A DNA stretch of 64,000 bases from an uncultured Veillonella sp. (lineage in GTDB: Bacteria; Bacillota; Negativicutes; Veillonellales; Veillonellaceae). Made by a program: the position numbers and the translations under genes. Numbering within the stretch: the first letter of the stretch is position 1; every line of letters begins with the position of its first letter. The stretch is taken from contig UQVF01000003.1 in NCBI GenBank assembly GCA_900544365.1, forward strand, positions 1 to 64,000, read 5' to 3'. Shown in pieces: positions 1 to 7,650 of this stretch. The notes under the pieces were generated by a model. It saw only the letters and a list, made by a program, of their open reading frames with translations. It did not search any database and had not been told where the DNA came from.

Positions 1-155
1 AAATTATAAAAGATATATAATCATATAAAATATACTAATAAATAAAAAATAAAGAGTGCACTGGTGTGAGACATTGGTTTTCAGAGTGTGAAAATATGCT
101 TCATAAACCTATGTATATGCGTATTATGATTGGTAGTTATGCATTTTGCGTACTA

Positions 156-203
156 ATTATGTACATAATCTATATAGACAAAGTTCGTTATTCTATATAT
201 AAT
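156..203 (+). promoter_or_regulatory. Promoter and palindrome upstream of the Rrf2 regulator
   Basis: TAGACA at 175-180 and TATAAT at 198-203 are separated by 17 bp, a near-consensus housekeeping promoter. A perfect 14-bp palindrome (ATTATGTACATAAT, 156-169) lies just upstream of the -35. Rrf2 regulators often bind dyads at their own promoters, so an autoregulatory operator is possible, but that is inference. The rest of 1-244 is AT-rich with no gene seen. Confidence 0.6.
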
Positions 204-244
204 ATACATTAGGTATAAATCCTACTTTTGAAGAGGTATTATTT

Positions 245-661
245 ATGAAAATTTCTACTAAAGGTCGATATGCATTACGCATCTTAGTTGATTTAGCGGA
301 ACACAGTGTAGATCGGAATGTATCTATTCGTGAAATGGCAGAGCGCCAAAGAATTTCTGATAAATATTTAGAAGGAATCGTAGCGCGTTTAAGTGCAGCT
401 GGATATGTAAAAAGTGTTAGAGGTAAGTATGGTGGTTACCAATTAACAAAAGAGCCAAAAGACTATACAGTCTATGATATTTTGGCGGCTACAGAGGACT
501 CCATTGCCGTTGTGGCTTGTTTAGAGGAAGAAGTGAACACATGTCCAATGAGTCAAGGGTGTCGCACCTTGCCATTGTGGGAACATTTACAAAACCACCT
601 ACGTGAATATATGCAAAGTTTAACATTACAAGATGTGATTGATCGACGGTTTTCTGTGTAA
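245..661 (+). CDS. Rrf2-family transcriptional regulator (IscR/CymR-like)
   Basis: A 138-residue DNA-binding regulator of the Rrf2 family. The N-terminus (MKISTKGRYALR) and the winged-helix region to about residue 70, with its GGYQL wing motif, are typical. Three cysteines (C92, C100, C106) lie where IscR holds its 2Fe-2S ligands, with slightly different spacing (x7 and x5), so cluster binding is plausible; CymR-type members lack this triad. The ATG follows an AAGAGG ribosome-binding site and a near-consensus promoter. It is monocistronic or loosely linked to marR 33 bp downstream. Likely role is control of Fe-S or cysteine metabolism; the target genes cannot be told from the window. Confidence 0.88.
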   Translation: MKISTKGRYALRILVDLAEHSVDRNVSIREMAERQRISDKYLEGIVARLSAAGYVKSVRGKYGGYQLTKEPKDYTVYDILAATEDSIAVVACLEEEVNTCPMSQGCRTLPLWEHLQNHLREYMQSLTLQDVIDRRFSV

Positions 662-693
662 GGTATTAGGTAAAGTATTAAGGGAAGTCCAAG

Positions 694-1140
694 ATGAAGA
701 AAGAGAAAGAAACACTATCAATAGAGAAGGAAGTCGCGTTTCCTCTGTATGCAGCAGCCAAGGAAGTATTACGGGCATGCCAACCAGAGTTGTCTGAACT
801 AGGGTTAACATATACGCAATATCTCGTTATGACTGTAATTTGGGAGTGGAAGAAATTAAATCTAAAAATGATTGGGGAGAAACTTTTTTTAGATTCTGGT
901 ACATTAACTCCGTTATTGCGAAAATTAGAGTTAAAAGGTTTGATTATCCGTGAACGGTTAAAAGAAGACGAACGGTCTATGGTCATTACTTTAACCGCAA
1001 AAGGGAAATCATTACAGAATAGAGTTCACCATATCCCACAGTTGATAGAATCAAAATTAGGCTTATCACGAGAAGAAGTAGGCAGTTTGTATAGTATATT
1101 AAATAAAATACTAAACAACGTAAAAAATGATAAGGCATAA
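694..1140 (+). CDS. MarR-family transcriptional regulator
   Basis: A 148-residue MarR-type winged-helix protein. It has the family's N-terminal dimerisation helix, a recognition region (LFLDSGTLTPLLRKLELKGL, about residues 67-86) and the wing with the DERS signature (about residues 92-100). OhrR/MgrA-like members carry a redox cysteine near the N-terminus; here a Cys lies at about residue 29 (LRACQPEL), compatible with the OhrR-type peroxide-sensing subgroup, but this is inference. It precedes an MFS exporter gene by about 130 bp with a terminator-like hairpin between them, so it may regulate that exporter while being transcribed separately. Confidence 0.88.
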   Translation: MKKEKETLSIEKEVAFPLYAAAKEVLRACQPELSELGLTYTQYLVMTVIWEWKKLNLKMIGEKLFLDSGTLTPLLRKLELKGLIIRERLKEDERSMVITLTAKGKSLQNRVHHIPQLIESKLGLSREEVGSLYSILNKILNNVKNDKA

Positions 1141-1162
1141 TAACTGTATGACTGCTAAAAGA

Positions 1163-1206
1163 AGAGGATACTTGATACGATGTCAAGGATCCTCTCTTTT
1201 TGCGTT
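1163..1206 (+). terminator. Rho-independent terminator after marR
   Basis: Arms 1163-1175 and 1183-1195 pair over 13 positions with one mismatch and are followed by CTTTTTG. It closes the marR transcript. Confidence 0.75.
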
Positions 1207-1267
1207 GTAAAAAGGTATTTGTGTTACAATATGACTAGAACGTATATCAATATAAAGGATGTGAAAT

Positions 1268-2473
1268 ATGAAACGATTACAGCAAACAGGGATGGTCGCA
1301 GTTTGGATCTTAACTATAGGAATGTCTTTATTGGCCATTTGTTACACTATGATTATCCCTTTTTTGCCCGTATATTTACTAGAACTGGGAGTGGAACAAG
1401 AACAATTAGCACTTTGGTCCGGGTTATCCTTTTCTATCTCCTTTTGTATTGCTGCCATTATGGCTCCTATATGGGGACGATTAGCAGATGCACATGGAAA
1501 AAAGTTGATGGCTATCCGAGCAGGCATATTAATTGGTATATCTTATTTATGGGGGGCATTTGTACAAAACGAGTATCAATTTTTAATGGTTCGCGCCTTT
1601 CAGGGCTTTGCTAATGGATTTATGCCAGCTGCTATGACTATGGTATCTTTGTCTGTGCCAAAAGAGCGAGTGGGAACAGCTATGGGGATTTTTCAGATGG
1701 GACTAGTGTTAGGCAATACGGTAGGCCCTTTAACAGGAGGCATAACAGAATTAGCAGTGGGTATGCGTCCTGTATTTGCTGTAGCAGGTGTTACTTTATT
1801 TGTGGTAACCGCAGTGATTGCTATATTTGTGAAAGAGCCTACAGTAGATAGCGTGGAACCTGTTAAAATGACTTCTTTTAAAGAAGATTTAAAGGAGGCC
1901 GCTAGTAATAAAGTGTTATTACATATTTTAGGACTATACTTCCTAGTGCAATCAGTAATGCTTATGCTGCAACCGATTGTAGCTATTTATGTAGGAGAGT
2001 TAAAAGGAACTATGGATGGGGCAGCTATGTTAGCGGGATCCATTTTAAGTGGCGGTGGTGTTATGGGAATGATTATGACCAATATTTGGGCGGCTTATGG
2101 ACAAAAACGTGGTTATTTTAGAGTCATTTCTTATGGTCTTTTAGGTACAGGAACTATATTATTATTGCAAAGTATGCCTTTTGGACTTTGGTGGTTTGGC
2201 GTGTTACAGTTACTGATAGGAGTATTTATTGTAGGAATTTTTCCGTCTCTTGGTTCGGCCATGACCGTGAATACAGAACCATCAGTGCGTGGGCGAGTAT
2301 TTGGGTTAGCTACTACATCCCAACAATTAGGGAATATGATGGGACCTCTATTTGCTAGTATTGTAGCAACCTATTGGGGAACTTCTTATGTATTCTTAGT
2401 GGCAGGTTTGGGGATGATAGTCATAGGCTCTTTAGTATTGAAAGTATATGGAAATCGTCCGAATTTGGAATAA
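1268..2473 (+). CDS. MFS multidrug-type efflux transporter
   Basis: A 401-residue, 12-helix major facilitator protein. The first helix ends in the MIIPFLPVYL motif common to drug/H+ antiporters of the 12-TM family, and the loop 2-3 motif is present as GRLADAHGKK (about residues 73-82). The helix-5 antiporter motif C appears as GLVLGNTVGPLTGG (about residues 145-158). These support proton-coupled export of small molecules from the cytoplasm; the substrate is unknown. It follows a MarR-type regulator, a common arrangement for inducible drug exporters, and ends in a strong shared terminator. A second reading frame open at 1180-1614 is a shadow of this gene. Confidence 0.85.
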   Translation: MKRLQQTGMVAVWILTIGMSLLAICYTMIIPFLPVYLLELGVEQEQLALWSGLSFSISFCIAAIMAPIWGRLADAHGKKLMAIRAGILIGISYLWGAFVQNEYQFLMVRAFQGFANGFMPAAMTMVSLSVPKERVGTAMGIFQMGLVLGNTVGPLTGGITELAVGMRPVFAVAGVTLFVVTAVIAIFVKEPTVDSVEPVKMTSFKEDLKEAASNKVLLHILGLYFLVQSVMLMLQPIVAIYVGELKGTMDGAAMLAGSILSGGGVMGMIMTNIWAAYGQKRGYFRVISYGLLGTGTILLLQSMPFGLWWFGVLQLLIGVFIVGIFPSLGSAMTVNTEPSVRGRVFGLATTSQQLGNMMGPLFASIVATYWGTSYVFLVAGLGMIVIGSLVLKVYGNRPNLE

Positions 2474-2485
2474 GGTGGTATATAT

Positions 2486-2523
2486 AAAAGAGGATATCTG
2501 ACGCTCGTCAGATATCCTCTTTT
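2486..2523. terminator. Bidirectional terminator between MFS gene and sensor kinase gene
   Basis: A perfect 18-bp stem (2486-2503 with 2506-2523) has a 2-nt loop. The A-run on the left and T-run on the right let it work for both convergent transcripts. Confidence 0.92.
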
Positions 2524-2524
2524 G

Positions 2525-3904
2525 TTATTCTTCAGTATCTTTATGAATTGGTAAATAAAAACCAAAGAGTGTTTTTTCGTGGGGAGTACTTTCCACTTGG
2601 AGAGTACCTTCGTGTAATTGTACTACATTTTGTACGAGGTATAATCCTAGACCGAGACCTTTGTTTTCTTTTGAGGTACGAGAAGGGTCTACTTGGTATA
2701 ATCGATCCCAAATCATAGGGATACTTTCCTGTGGTATACCAATACCATCATCTTGAACAAAGATGTGAATAGTTTCTCCTAAAGAAACCTCGAAATGTAT
2801 TGTGCTATCAGCAAACTTTAGAGCATTATCCAAAAGGTTAGCCATAGCTTGCTGTAATAAAATTTGATTGCCATGCACAGTGATGTGTTCATCGATATGA
2901 CTTGTGAAAGTAAGCCCTTTACTCTGACATAGCTGAGCATAGGTAGAGGCTAACTGATTTGCTACATTAGAGAGGGAGAGGGGTAACTTTGTAATATTCA
3001 TAGTGTTATCAAGGCGGGCAATTTCTAGAAGTTGGGATACCATATCTGCCATACTTTTACTTTGTGTAAAAATATTTTGAAAGCTTTCCTTAGCTTCTTC
3101 AATTGTTGTTACATATTGGCGAGCATAATCACTTTCAGCTTGAATGACAGCGATAGGGGTTCGCAATTCGTGAGAAATATTGGCATTGAAGCGTTTCTCT
3201 CGATTAGAAGAATCCTCTAAACTACTGAGCATATGGTTAAAGGTAGATGCCAGTTGATACATGGTATCTCCAGATTGGGGGATATTTTCAATACGTTCAG
3301 ACAAATCTCGTTTTAATGAAATTTGTGCAGCTAAGTCTGTTACGGTACGAACAGGTTTTAAGCCGCGTTGAATAATCCAATAGCCGCCAATGGTAGCTAC
3401 TGTGACAAAGAGAATACCCCCTAACAATAAAGCGAAGAACATGTTATTTGACTTTCTATCGAGAAAGGTCATTGGAACAATGCCTCGCACATAGCCTTGC
3501 ACCCCGGGGCGATGCTGAATAGGTGCATCATAGTATAAGAAGGAGTGCCCCTGTTGAGAGACTTCTGTAATAGCATCAAAGGATGGCGGTGTGTTTTCAG
3601 GGAACTGATCTGGTATATTACCGCGAATAACAATGCCATCATGGGTATATACTAAGAGGAAAACGCCATCCTCATAAGGTTTGTATTTCTTAGCATTATT
3701 AGCTGCTTCAATAACAGATTTTTGCAAATCTGTGCGGATTTCATGGGTATCCCAAACATGGGTAAATTGAATTACAAAGGCGGCGAGAAGCCCTATCATT
3801 AATAAGAGGAAGATAGAGTACCAACTTGTAATCTTATAGACTAAGGGAACACGTAATAGAAGCGACTCTATGTACTGTCCAAATTGTCTGAGTATATGCA
3901 TCAT
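2525..3904 (-). CDS. HAMP-domain sensor histidine kinase
   Basis: A 459-residue membrane kinase and partner of the response regulator just upstream (3-bp gap, same strand). Membrane helices lie at about 27-47 and 154-177 and flank a roughly 105-residue extracytoplasmic sensor domain. HAMP follows (about 178-235), then HisKA with phospho-acceptor H245 in NISHELRTP. The ATPase domain has its N box (NLLDNALKF), the DDGIGIP box and GLGLGLYLVQ. The layout resembles the ArlS/CusS group. An AGGA site eight bases upstream supports the ATG. The inducing signal is unknown; the regulon inferred from promoter repeats (a PepSY protein and an adhesin-linked leader) suggests an envelope-related cue. Confidence 0.93.
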   Translation of the reverse strand: MMHILRQFGQYIESLLLRVPLVYKITSWYSIFLLLMIGLLAAFVIQFTHVWDTHEIRTDLQKSVIEAANNAKKYKPYEDGVFLLVYTHDGIVIRGNIPDQFPENTPPSFDAITEVSQQGHSFLYYDAPIQHRPGVQGYVRGIVPMTFLDRKSNNMFFALLLGGILFVTVATIGGYWIIQRGLKPVRTVTDLAAQISLKRDLSERIENIPQSGDTMYQLASTFNHMLSSLEDSSNREKRFNANISHELRTPIAVIQAESDYARQYVTTIEEAKESFQNIFTQSKSMADMVSQLLEIARLDNTMNITKLPLSLSNVANQLASTYAQLCQSKGLTFTSHIDEHITVHGNQILLQQAMANLLDNALKFADSTIHFEVSLGETIHIFVQDDGIGIPQESIPMIWDRLYQVDPSRTSKENKGLGLGLYLVQNVVQLHEGTLQVESTPHEKTLFGFYLPIHKDTEE

Positions 3905-3907
3905 AGA

Positions 3908-4582
3908 TTATTCCTCAGTCCGGAACATATAGCCTACGCCACGTATAGTTTGGATTAGCTTAAAGGATTCGTCAATATCAACTTTTTTGCGCAAGTCTTT
4001 GATGTACACATCGATGAGGTTGGAATAACTTTCATAATCATATTCCCATACATGGTCAAGAATTTGTTGACGAGACAAGACGATATTCTGATTACTAGCT
4101 AAATAAAAAAGTAGGTCAAACTCTTTAGTGGTTAATGTAACGGGAGTATCGTTAAGAAAGACAGAGCGACTTTTTTGGTTAATTCGCAACGGACCAGCGA
4201 TGATATCTTCTACAGCTTGATTACGACCACGGCGTGCAAGAGCATAAATGCGAGCCACTAGTTCTTCAAATTCAAATGGTTTCACTAAATAATCATCAGC
4301 GCCTAGATTCAAACCAGATACTTTATCCTCTAAGGAATCTTTAGCAGTTAGGAATAAGACAGGAGTTTTATTCCCTTCTTCACGCATATGTTTTACTACG
4401 GCATGGCCATCCATTTTTGGCATCATAATATCCATGATGATCACATCGTAGCTAGAAGTAGAAATATAATCTAGCCCATCTTCGCCGTTATAGCATTGAT
4501 CGACAATCATAGATTCTACTTTTAAACGTTTAGCAATAATATTATTTAACATTTCTTCATCTTCAACAAGTAAGACTTTCAT
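3908..4582 (-). CDS. OmpR/PhoB-family response regulator
   Basis: A 224-residue regulator. The receiver has the acidic pair E7/D8, phospho-acceptor D51 (IIMDIMMPK), the conserved Thr in FLTAKD and Lys in VKPF. The C-terminal winged helix carries LTTKEFDLLFYLA and ends with IQTIRGVGYMF, typical of ArlR/CusR/PhoB proteins. The start at 4582 is preferred because an AAAGGAG site lies just upstream; a TTG five codons earlier overlaps that site. Its own promoter (4664-4695) carries two 11-bp-spaced TTCAT repeats ending 9 bp from a TATACT -10, which suggests autoregulation. Confidence 0.95.
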   Translation of the reverse strand: MKVLLVEDEEMLNNIIAKRLKVESMIVDQCYNGEDGLDYISTSSYDVIIMDIMMPKMDGHAVVKHMREEGNKTPVLFLTAKDSLEDKVSGLNLGADDYLVKPFEFEELVARIYALARRGRNQAVEDIIAGPLRINQKSRSVFLNDTPVTLTTKEFDLLFYLASNQNIVLSRQQILDHVWEYDYESYSNLIDVYIKDLRKKVDIDESFKLIQTIRGVGYMFRTEE

Positions 4583-4663
4583 AATGGCTCCTTTCAATCA
4601 TATTCGTAGAATATATATGTATTGTAGCGTATTTCTACAAGAGTTTAAAGAGATTTTATATAG

Positions 4664-4695
4664 AGTATACTTGGTGAAAATGAAAAGAGTATGAA
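4664..4695 (-). promoter_or_regulatory. Two-component system promoter with 11-bp direct repeats
   Basis: Read on the minus strand: TTCATA (4695-4690), 5 bp, TTCATT (4684-4679), 9 bp, then TATACT (4669-4664) as the -10. There is no good -35 at 17 bp, as expected for an activator-dependent PhoB/OmpR-type promoter. The same layout occurs before the PepSY gene and upstream of the truncated adhesin. Confidence 0.7.
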
Positions 4696-4698
4696 CGA

Positions 4699-4727
4699 TT
4701 GCTTTATATGATTGTGTCACCTATAAT
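4699..4727 (+). promoter_or_regulatory. Promoter of cblT-cblS
   Basis: TTGCTT at 4699-4704 and TATAAT at 4722-4727 with a 17-bp spacer. The -35 lies only 3 bp from the outer TTCATA repeat of the divergent promoter, so the response regulator could affect both directions. Confidence 0.65.
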
Positions 4728-4772
4728 AAACATAGAAATTGTATGAATTAATTGTTAGTAGGAGAGATTACT

Positions 4773-5264
4773 ATGAATATACGAACTATTACGACCTATG
4801 CTATATTGATTGCCCTTTGCGCTATAGGTGGGCAGATTCATTTTGGAGTATACTCCATTGGATTTGATTCATCGCCAGCTTTTGTAGGGGCGTTACTGTT
4901 AGGCCCTGTAGCGGGTGCTGTACTGGGGGCCTTAGGTCATGTAGCAACCGCAGCTTCCACGGGGTTTCCTCTTAGCGTACCTATCCATGTAGCGGTAGCT
5001 GTCATTATGGCAGGTACGGGGGCTAGTATTGGATATATAATGAAGTGGATGTCTTCATCTTTCTCTTATGTAGTTGGTGGTATACTAGGGTATATTATTA
5101 ATGTAGGGGTTGGTTTAGCAGTCATTGCATGGATGATGCAAAGTGTAGAGGTTGTGGCTGTTTTATTTGTGCCATTGTCCTTAGCCTATGCATTTAATTA
5201 TGTAGGGGCTGCTCTCGTAGTGAGTCAATTGAATCGAGTGTTTGGTGGTAAACGACATGCGTGA
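4773..5264 (+). CDS. cblT: ECF transporter S component, probable alpha-ribazole transporter CblT
   Basis: A 163-residue, roughly six-helix integral membrane protein of the energy-coupling-factor S-component type. The start at 4773 has a GGAGAG site; a longer frame from 4752 reads through that site. The gene overlaps the next one by 8 bp, and that gene is a CblS-like alpha-ribazole kinase. This pairing matches the known CblT/CblS salvage pathway, in which alpha-ribazole is imported and phosphorylated for cobalamin lower-ligand assembly. Specificity is inferred from this pairing, because S components diverge quickly. The ECF ATPases and T component are not in the window, as expected for group II transporters. 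Confidence 0.78.
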   Translation: MNIRTITTYAILIALCAIGGQIHFGVYSIGFDSSPAFVGALLLGPVAGAVLGALGHVATAASTGFPLSVPIHVAVAVIMAGTGASIGYIMKWMSSSFSYVVGGILGYIINVGVGLAVIAWMMQSVEVVAVLFVPLSLAYAFNYVGAALVVSQLNRVFGGKRHA

Positions 5265-5967
5265 TATAACGAGACTTTCCTTGAAAGCGGATGAAGACTG
5301 GATCATTGCCAGTGATATTAGCAGTGGCATTGGGTTGCAAGAACATGATGTGCTAGCCGTGCCCTATGACATGGTGGGCGCCTTCGCAGCGCGTGTGGCA
5401 ATGCTGGAAATTCTATGTGCAAGAGGTACTGTGAAAGCCATACAATACCTCATTGGCGGTGACTATGATACAGTGGTGACCTCTGTGGTACAGGGAATCC
5501 AAGAGGAACTGGACACACTTGGTATTGATGTGCCCATTAATGGTAGCCATGAAAGTAATATGAAGGTGAGTACTACGTCCGTAGGGATTACGGCTCTAGG
5601 GTTAGGGGCGCCAGAAGTGCTTGGCTCAGGAGAACCCTATGCTGTGTACGTATTAGGGAAGCCCTTAGTAGGCAACGAAGTGTTAGAACAACCAGAGTGG
5701 ATTGTGACCTATGATGAGATTCGACGAGCCTTGGCACATCCTAGTACATCTCGTATAATACCCATTGGTTCTAGAGGCATACGCCAAGAGTTGACGGTGG
5801 TCAGCTATTTGGAAGGGGCATCCATAGAATCTATAAAGATGACTGATGATGAGTTAGATCATAGTGGCGGTCCTGCTACGGCGGTAGTCGTGTCTGTCCG
5901 TGCTAGTGGCGAAGAAGCTTGGCTAGCAGACTTTCCAAAGGCGCAGTATGTAGGACGACATGGATAA
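5257..5967 (+). CDS. cblS: Alpha-ribazole kinase CblS (AIR-synthase-like fold)
   Basis: A 236-residue cytoplasmic protein resembling the PurM/ThiL (AIR synthase) superfamily proteins that include CblS. The N-terminus has a metal/nucleotide-binding segment (DWIIASDISSGIGLQ), followed by an AVPYDMVGAFAARVAMLEIL helix and a Gly-rich stretch (VGITALGLGAPEVLGSG). CblS phosphorylates alpha-ribazole to alpha-ribazole phosphate, bypassing CobT in organisms that scavenge the lower ligand. The ATG at 5257 overlaps the end of cblT, indicating translational coupling. An in-frame TTG at 5242 is less likely. Assignment rests on recognised family resemblance plus gene context. Confidence 0.75.
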   Translation: MRDITRLSLKADEDWIIASDISSGIGLQEHDVLAVPYDMVGAFAARVAMLEILCARGTVKAIQYLIGGDYDTVVTSVVQGIQEELDTLGIDVPINGSHESNMKVSTTSVGITALGLGAPEVLGSGEPYAVYVLGKPLVGNEVLEQPEWIVTYDEIRRALAHPSTSRIIPIGSRGIRQELTVVSYLEGASIESIKMTDDELDHSGGPATAVVVSVRASGEEAWLADFPKAQYVGRHG

Positions 5968-5983
5968 TAGAAAGGATATAGAT

Positions 5984-6958
5984 ATGAAACAATTGCGATA
6001 TTATATAGCATTGGCATTGATAGCCGGCGGATTGACAGTAGCCCAAGCAGAGGCGAATCCCTATGGTGTAGTGAGCCCTCCTGATTGGGAGTACCAAGCG
6101 CTCATGACCTTGGTAAAACATGGAGCGATTACGGATACAAAAGGAGTGGATTTAGGGTCACGTGCTTTCATTAGAAAAGAACTCATTCCAATGATGGCAG
6201 ATGTGGTGTCACGTCGTGAAACTATGAATGAAAGCGACCGTATGTTGGCATTGCGACTGTACAATGAGAATCGTCGTTCCATCATGAACTATGAAATTGA
6301 ACAAGAAGAAGCAAAATCAGGTAAAGCACAATCAGATAGTGCCGATGAGGGCACCCCAATCACAGTGGAACCAGCCTTGACGAAGGAAGAAATCCAAAAG
6401 AAAATGGAGGCTTTCCAAATTGATACATCTGCGTTGCCACATCGTAGCGGTGTACAAGTGCGCACCTCTCAACAAGGATCCTCTCAGCGAAGTCATTTAG
6501 AATTAGTAGTGCCTTCAGCGAAGGATCGAGGGAATATAACCTTACAGCCCATTGACGGAGAAGTACAAGAGGCTATGGCTGGGAACCAATGGGATGCGTC
6601 CAAAAAGGAACAACGACCACTTATGAAAGCGGCTAAACAAGAATGGGTTCTATTGCAAAAAGCAGAACGTAAACAGGAACGCTTAGATACAAAAGCACAA
6701 CGCCAATTAGAGAAAGCGCAACGAAAACAAGAAATATTGGCGAAGAAAGAGCAACAACGTTTAGCAAAGGCGGAGCGAGCTAGGTTACAAGCAGAACAAA
6801 AGTTGGCGAAACAACAAGCAAAAGAGCAAGCTCGATTAGCAAAACAACAGGCTAAGAAGGAAGCGCAACTAGCAAAACAGCAAGCTAAGGAGCAAGAAAG
6901 ATTGACGAAACAAGAGCAAAAAGAACAAACTCGATTAGCGAAGAAAGCTAAGAAATAG
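5984..6958 (+). CDS. Secreted Lys/Gln/Ala-rich coiled-coil protein with degenerate SLH-like N-terminus
   Basis: A 324-residue exported protein of unknown function. The start at 5984 gives a clean signal peptide (about residues 1-22) and has an AAAGGA site; an upstream ATG at 5960 would bury the signal. Residues about 30-85 (PPDWEYQALMTLVKHGAI, then FIRKELIPMMADVV) look like a diverged S-layer-homology unit. Residues about 115-225 are polar and probably disordered. From about residue 225 to the end the protein is an almost uninterrupted charged helix built from imperfect AKQQAKEQARL-type repeats. Such rods span the periplasm or bind peptidoglycan in other systems, but no homologue is claimed. 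It lies 16 bp after cblS. Confidence 0.7.
   Translation: MKQLRYYIALALIAGGLTVAQAEANPYGVVSPPDWEYQALMTLVKHGAITDTKGVDLGSRAFIRKELIPMMADVVSRRETMNESDRMLALRLYNENRRSIMNYEIEQEEAKSGKAQSDSADEGTPITVEPALTKEEIQKKMEAFQIDTSALPHRSGVQVRTSQQGSSQRSHLELVVPSAKDRGNITLQPIDGEVQEAMAGNQWDASKKEQRPLMKAAKQEWVLLQKAERKQERLDTKAQRQLEKAQRKQEILAKKEQQRLAKAERARLQAEQKLAKQQAKEQARLAKQQAKKEAQLAKQQAKEQERLTKQEQKEQTRLAKKAKK
6650..6955 (+). repeat. Low-complexity coding repeat (Lys/Gln/Ala units)
   Basis: Degenerate units of roughly 11-12 codons encode variants of LAKQQAKEQAR. The DNA is A-rich and self-similar, which makes length variation by slippage likely. Confidence 0.7.
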
Positions 6959-6969
6959 GGAAAATACAT

Positions 6970-6998
6970 TTGATATTATCGAAGAAATTCGGTATACT
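6970..6998 (+). promoter_or_regulatory. Promoter of the GNAT gene
   Basis: TTGATA at 6970-6975 and TATACT at 6993-6998 with a 17-bp spacer, 50 bp upstream of the acetyltransferase start. Confidence 0.6.
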
Positions 6999-7047
6999 AA
7001 AGGTTAGCAATCCATTTGGTGTACTTTCATCATGAACCGGAGGAACT

Positions 7048-7569
7048 ATGATTATACGAGAAGAGAAAAAGCGTGAATTTTATACGGTCACAGCTCTCGT
7101 GCGTGAAGCCTATATTAATGCAGATCGCAGTACAGGGCGAGAATATAAACTAGTGGAATTGTTGCGCGAGTCTGATGCGTATATTCCTAAGTTATCTTTG
7201 GTGTCTGTTATCGATAATGCCATTGCAGGATATGGTATGTTCTTGCGTGGAAAAGTAGGTAATGAAGAAGTACTTATCCTAGGTTTATTAGCGGTAGCAC
7301 AGTCTATGCGTGGACATGGTGTAGGAGGAGCGCTCATTCTAGAGGGCCAACGCTTGGCGCGTAAAATGGGATATGCCTACTTGTTCGTGCACGGTAGTAA
7401 TGTGTACTACCCACGGTTGGGTTATGATTTTGCACATAACTTTGGTGTAGAACCACCAGAAGGATTGGACCGGGAGCATATGATGGGGATTCGATTAGAT
7501 CATAATGCGGAGCCTCTCAATGGTACATTGGAATACCCGGAACTTTTCAAAACCCTAGAAATGTTCTAG
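7048..7569 (+). CDS. GNAT-family N-acetyltransferase (YhbS-like)
   Basis: A 173-residue acetyl-CoA-dependent acyltransferase. The acetyl-CoA-binding segment LGLLAVAQSMRGHGVGGALILEG (about residues 77-99) has the R-G-x-G-x-G/A signature. The C-terminal part (VHGSNVYYPRLGYDFA) is typical of the YhbS-type subgroup. The start has a perfect GGAGGAA site. The acceptor substrate is unknown. It lies immediately upstream of the preQ1 riboswitch but is not functionally linked to queuosine as far as can be seen. Confidence 0.85.
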   Translation: MIIREEKKREFYTVTALVREAYINADRSTGREYKLVELLRESDAYIPKLSLVSVIDNAIAGYGMFLRGKVGNEEVLILGLLAVAQSMRGHGVGGALILEGQRLARKMGYAYLFVHGSNVYYPRLGYDFAHNFGVEPPEGLDREHMMGIRLDHNAEPLNGTLEYPELFKTLEMF

Positions 7570-7603
7570 GTGACTACGACCTATGTTGTAGTAGGTATTA
7601 GAT

Positions 7604-7645
7604 AGACAGTTCGAGATCCTCCTGTCTGTAAACAAAACTAAGGAG
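7604..7645 (+). promoter_or_regulatory. PreQ1-I riboswitch
   Basis: The P1 stem AGACAG (7604-7609) pairs with CTGTCT (7622-7627) around a TTCGAGATCCTC loop, followed by an A-rich tail GTAAACAAAACTAA. This matches the compact class-I preQ1 aptamer (as at B. subtilis queC), in which the A-rich tail forms the pseudoknot. The tail runs directly into the AAGGAG ribosome-binding site of queT (7640-7645), so ligand binding should block translation initiation. Confidence 0.9.
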
Positions 7646-7650
7646 TTATA

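Noticed and set aside
1180..1614. A 144-codon plus-strand frame overlapping the MFS gene start
   Set aside because: It lies in another frame of the MFS gene, has no ribosome-binding site and its translation lacks domain character.
4600..4772. A cobalamin riboswitch before cblT
   Set aside because: The leader is only about 40 nt and contains none of the conserved B12-box sequence.
6493..6969. A 158-codon minus-strand frame rich in Cys and Ala
   Set aside because: It is the antisense shadow of the Lys/Gln-rich repeat, whose biased codons leave the opposite strand open.
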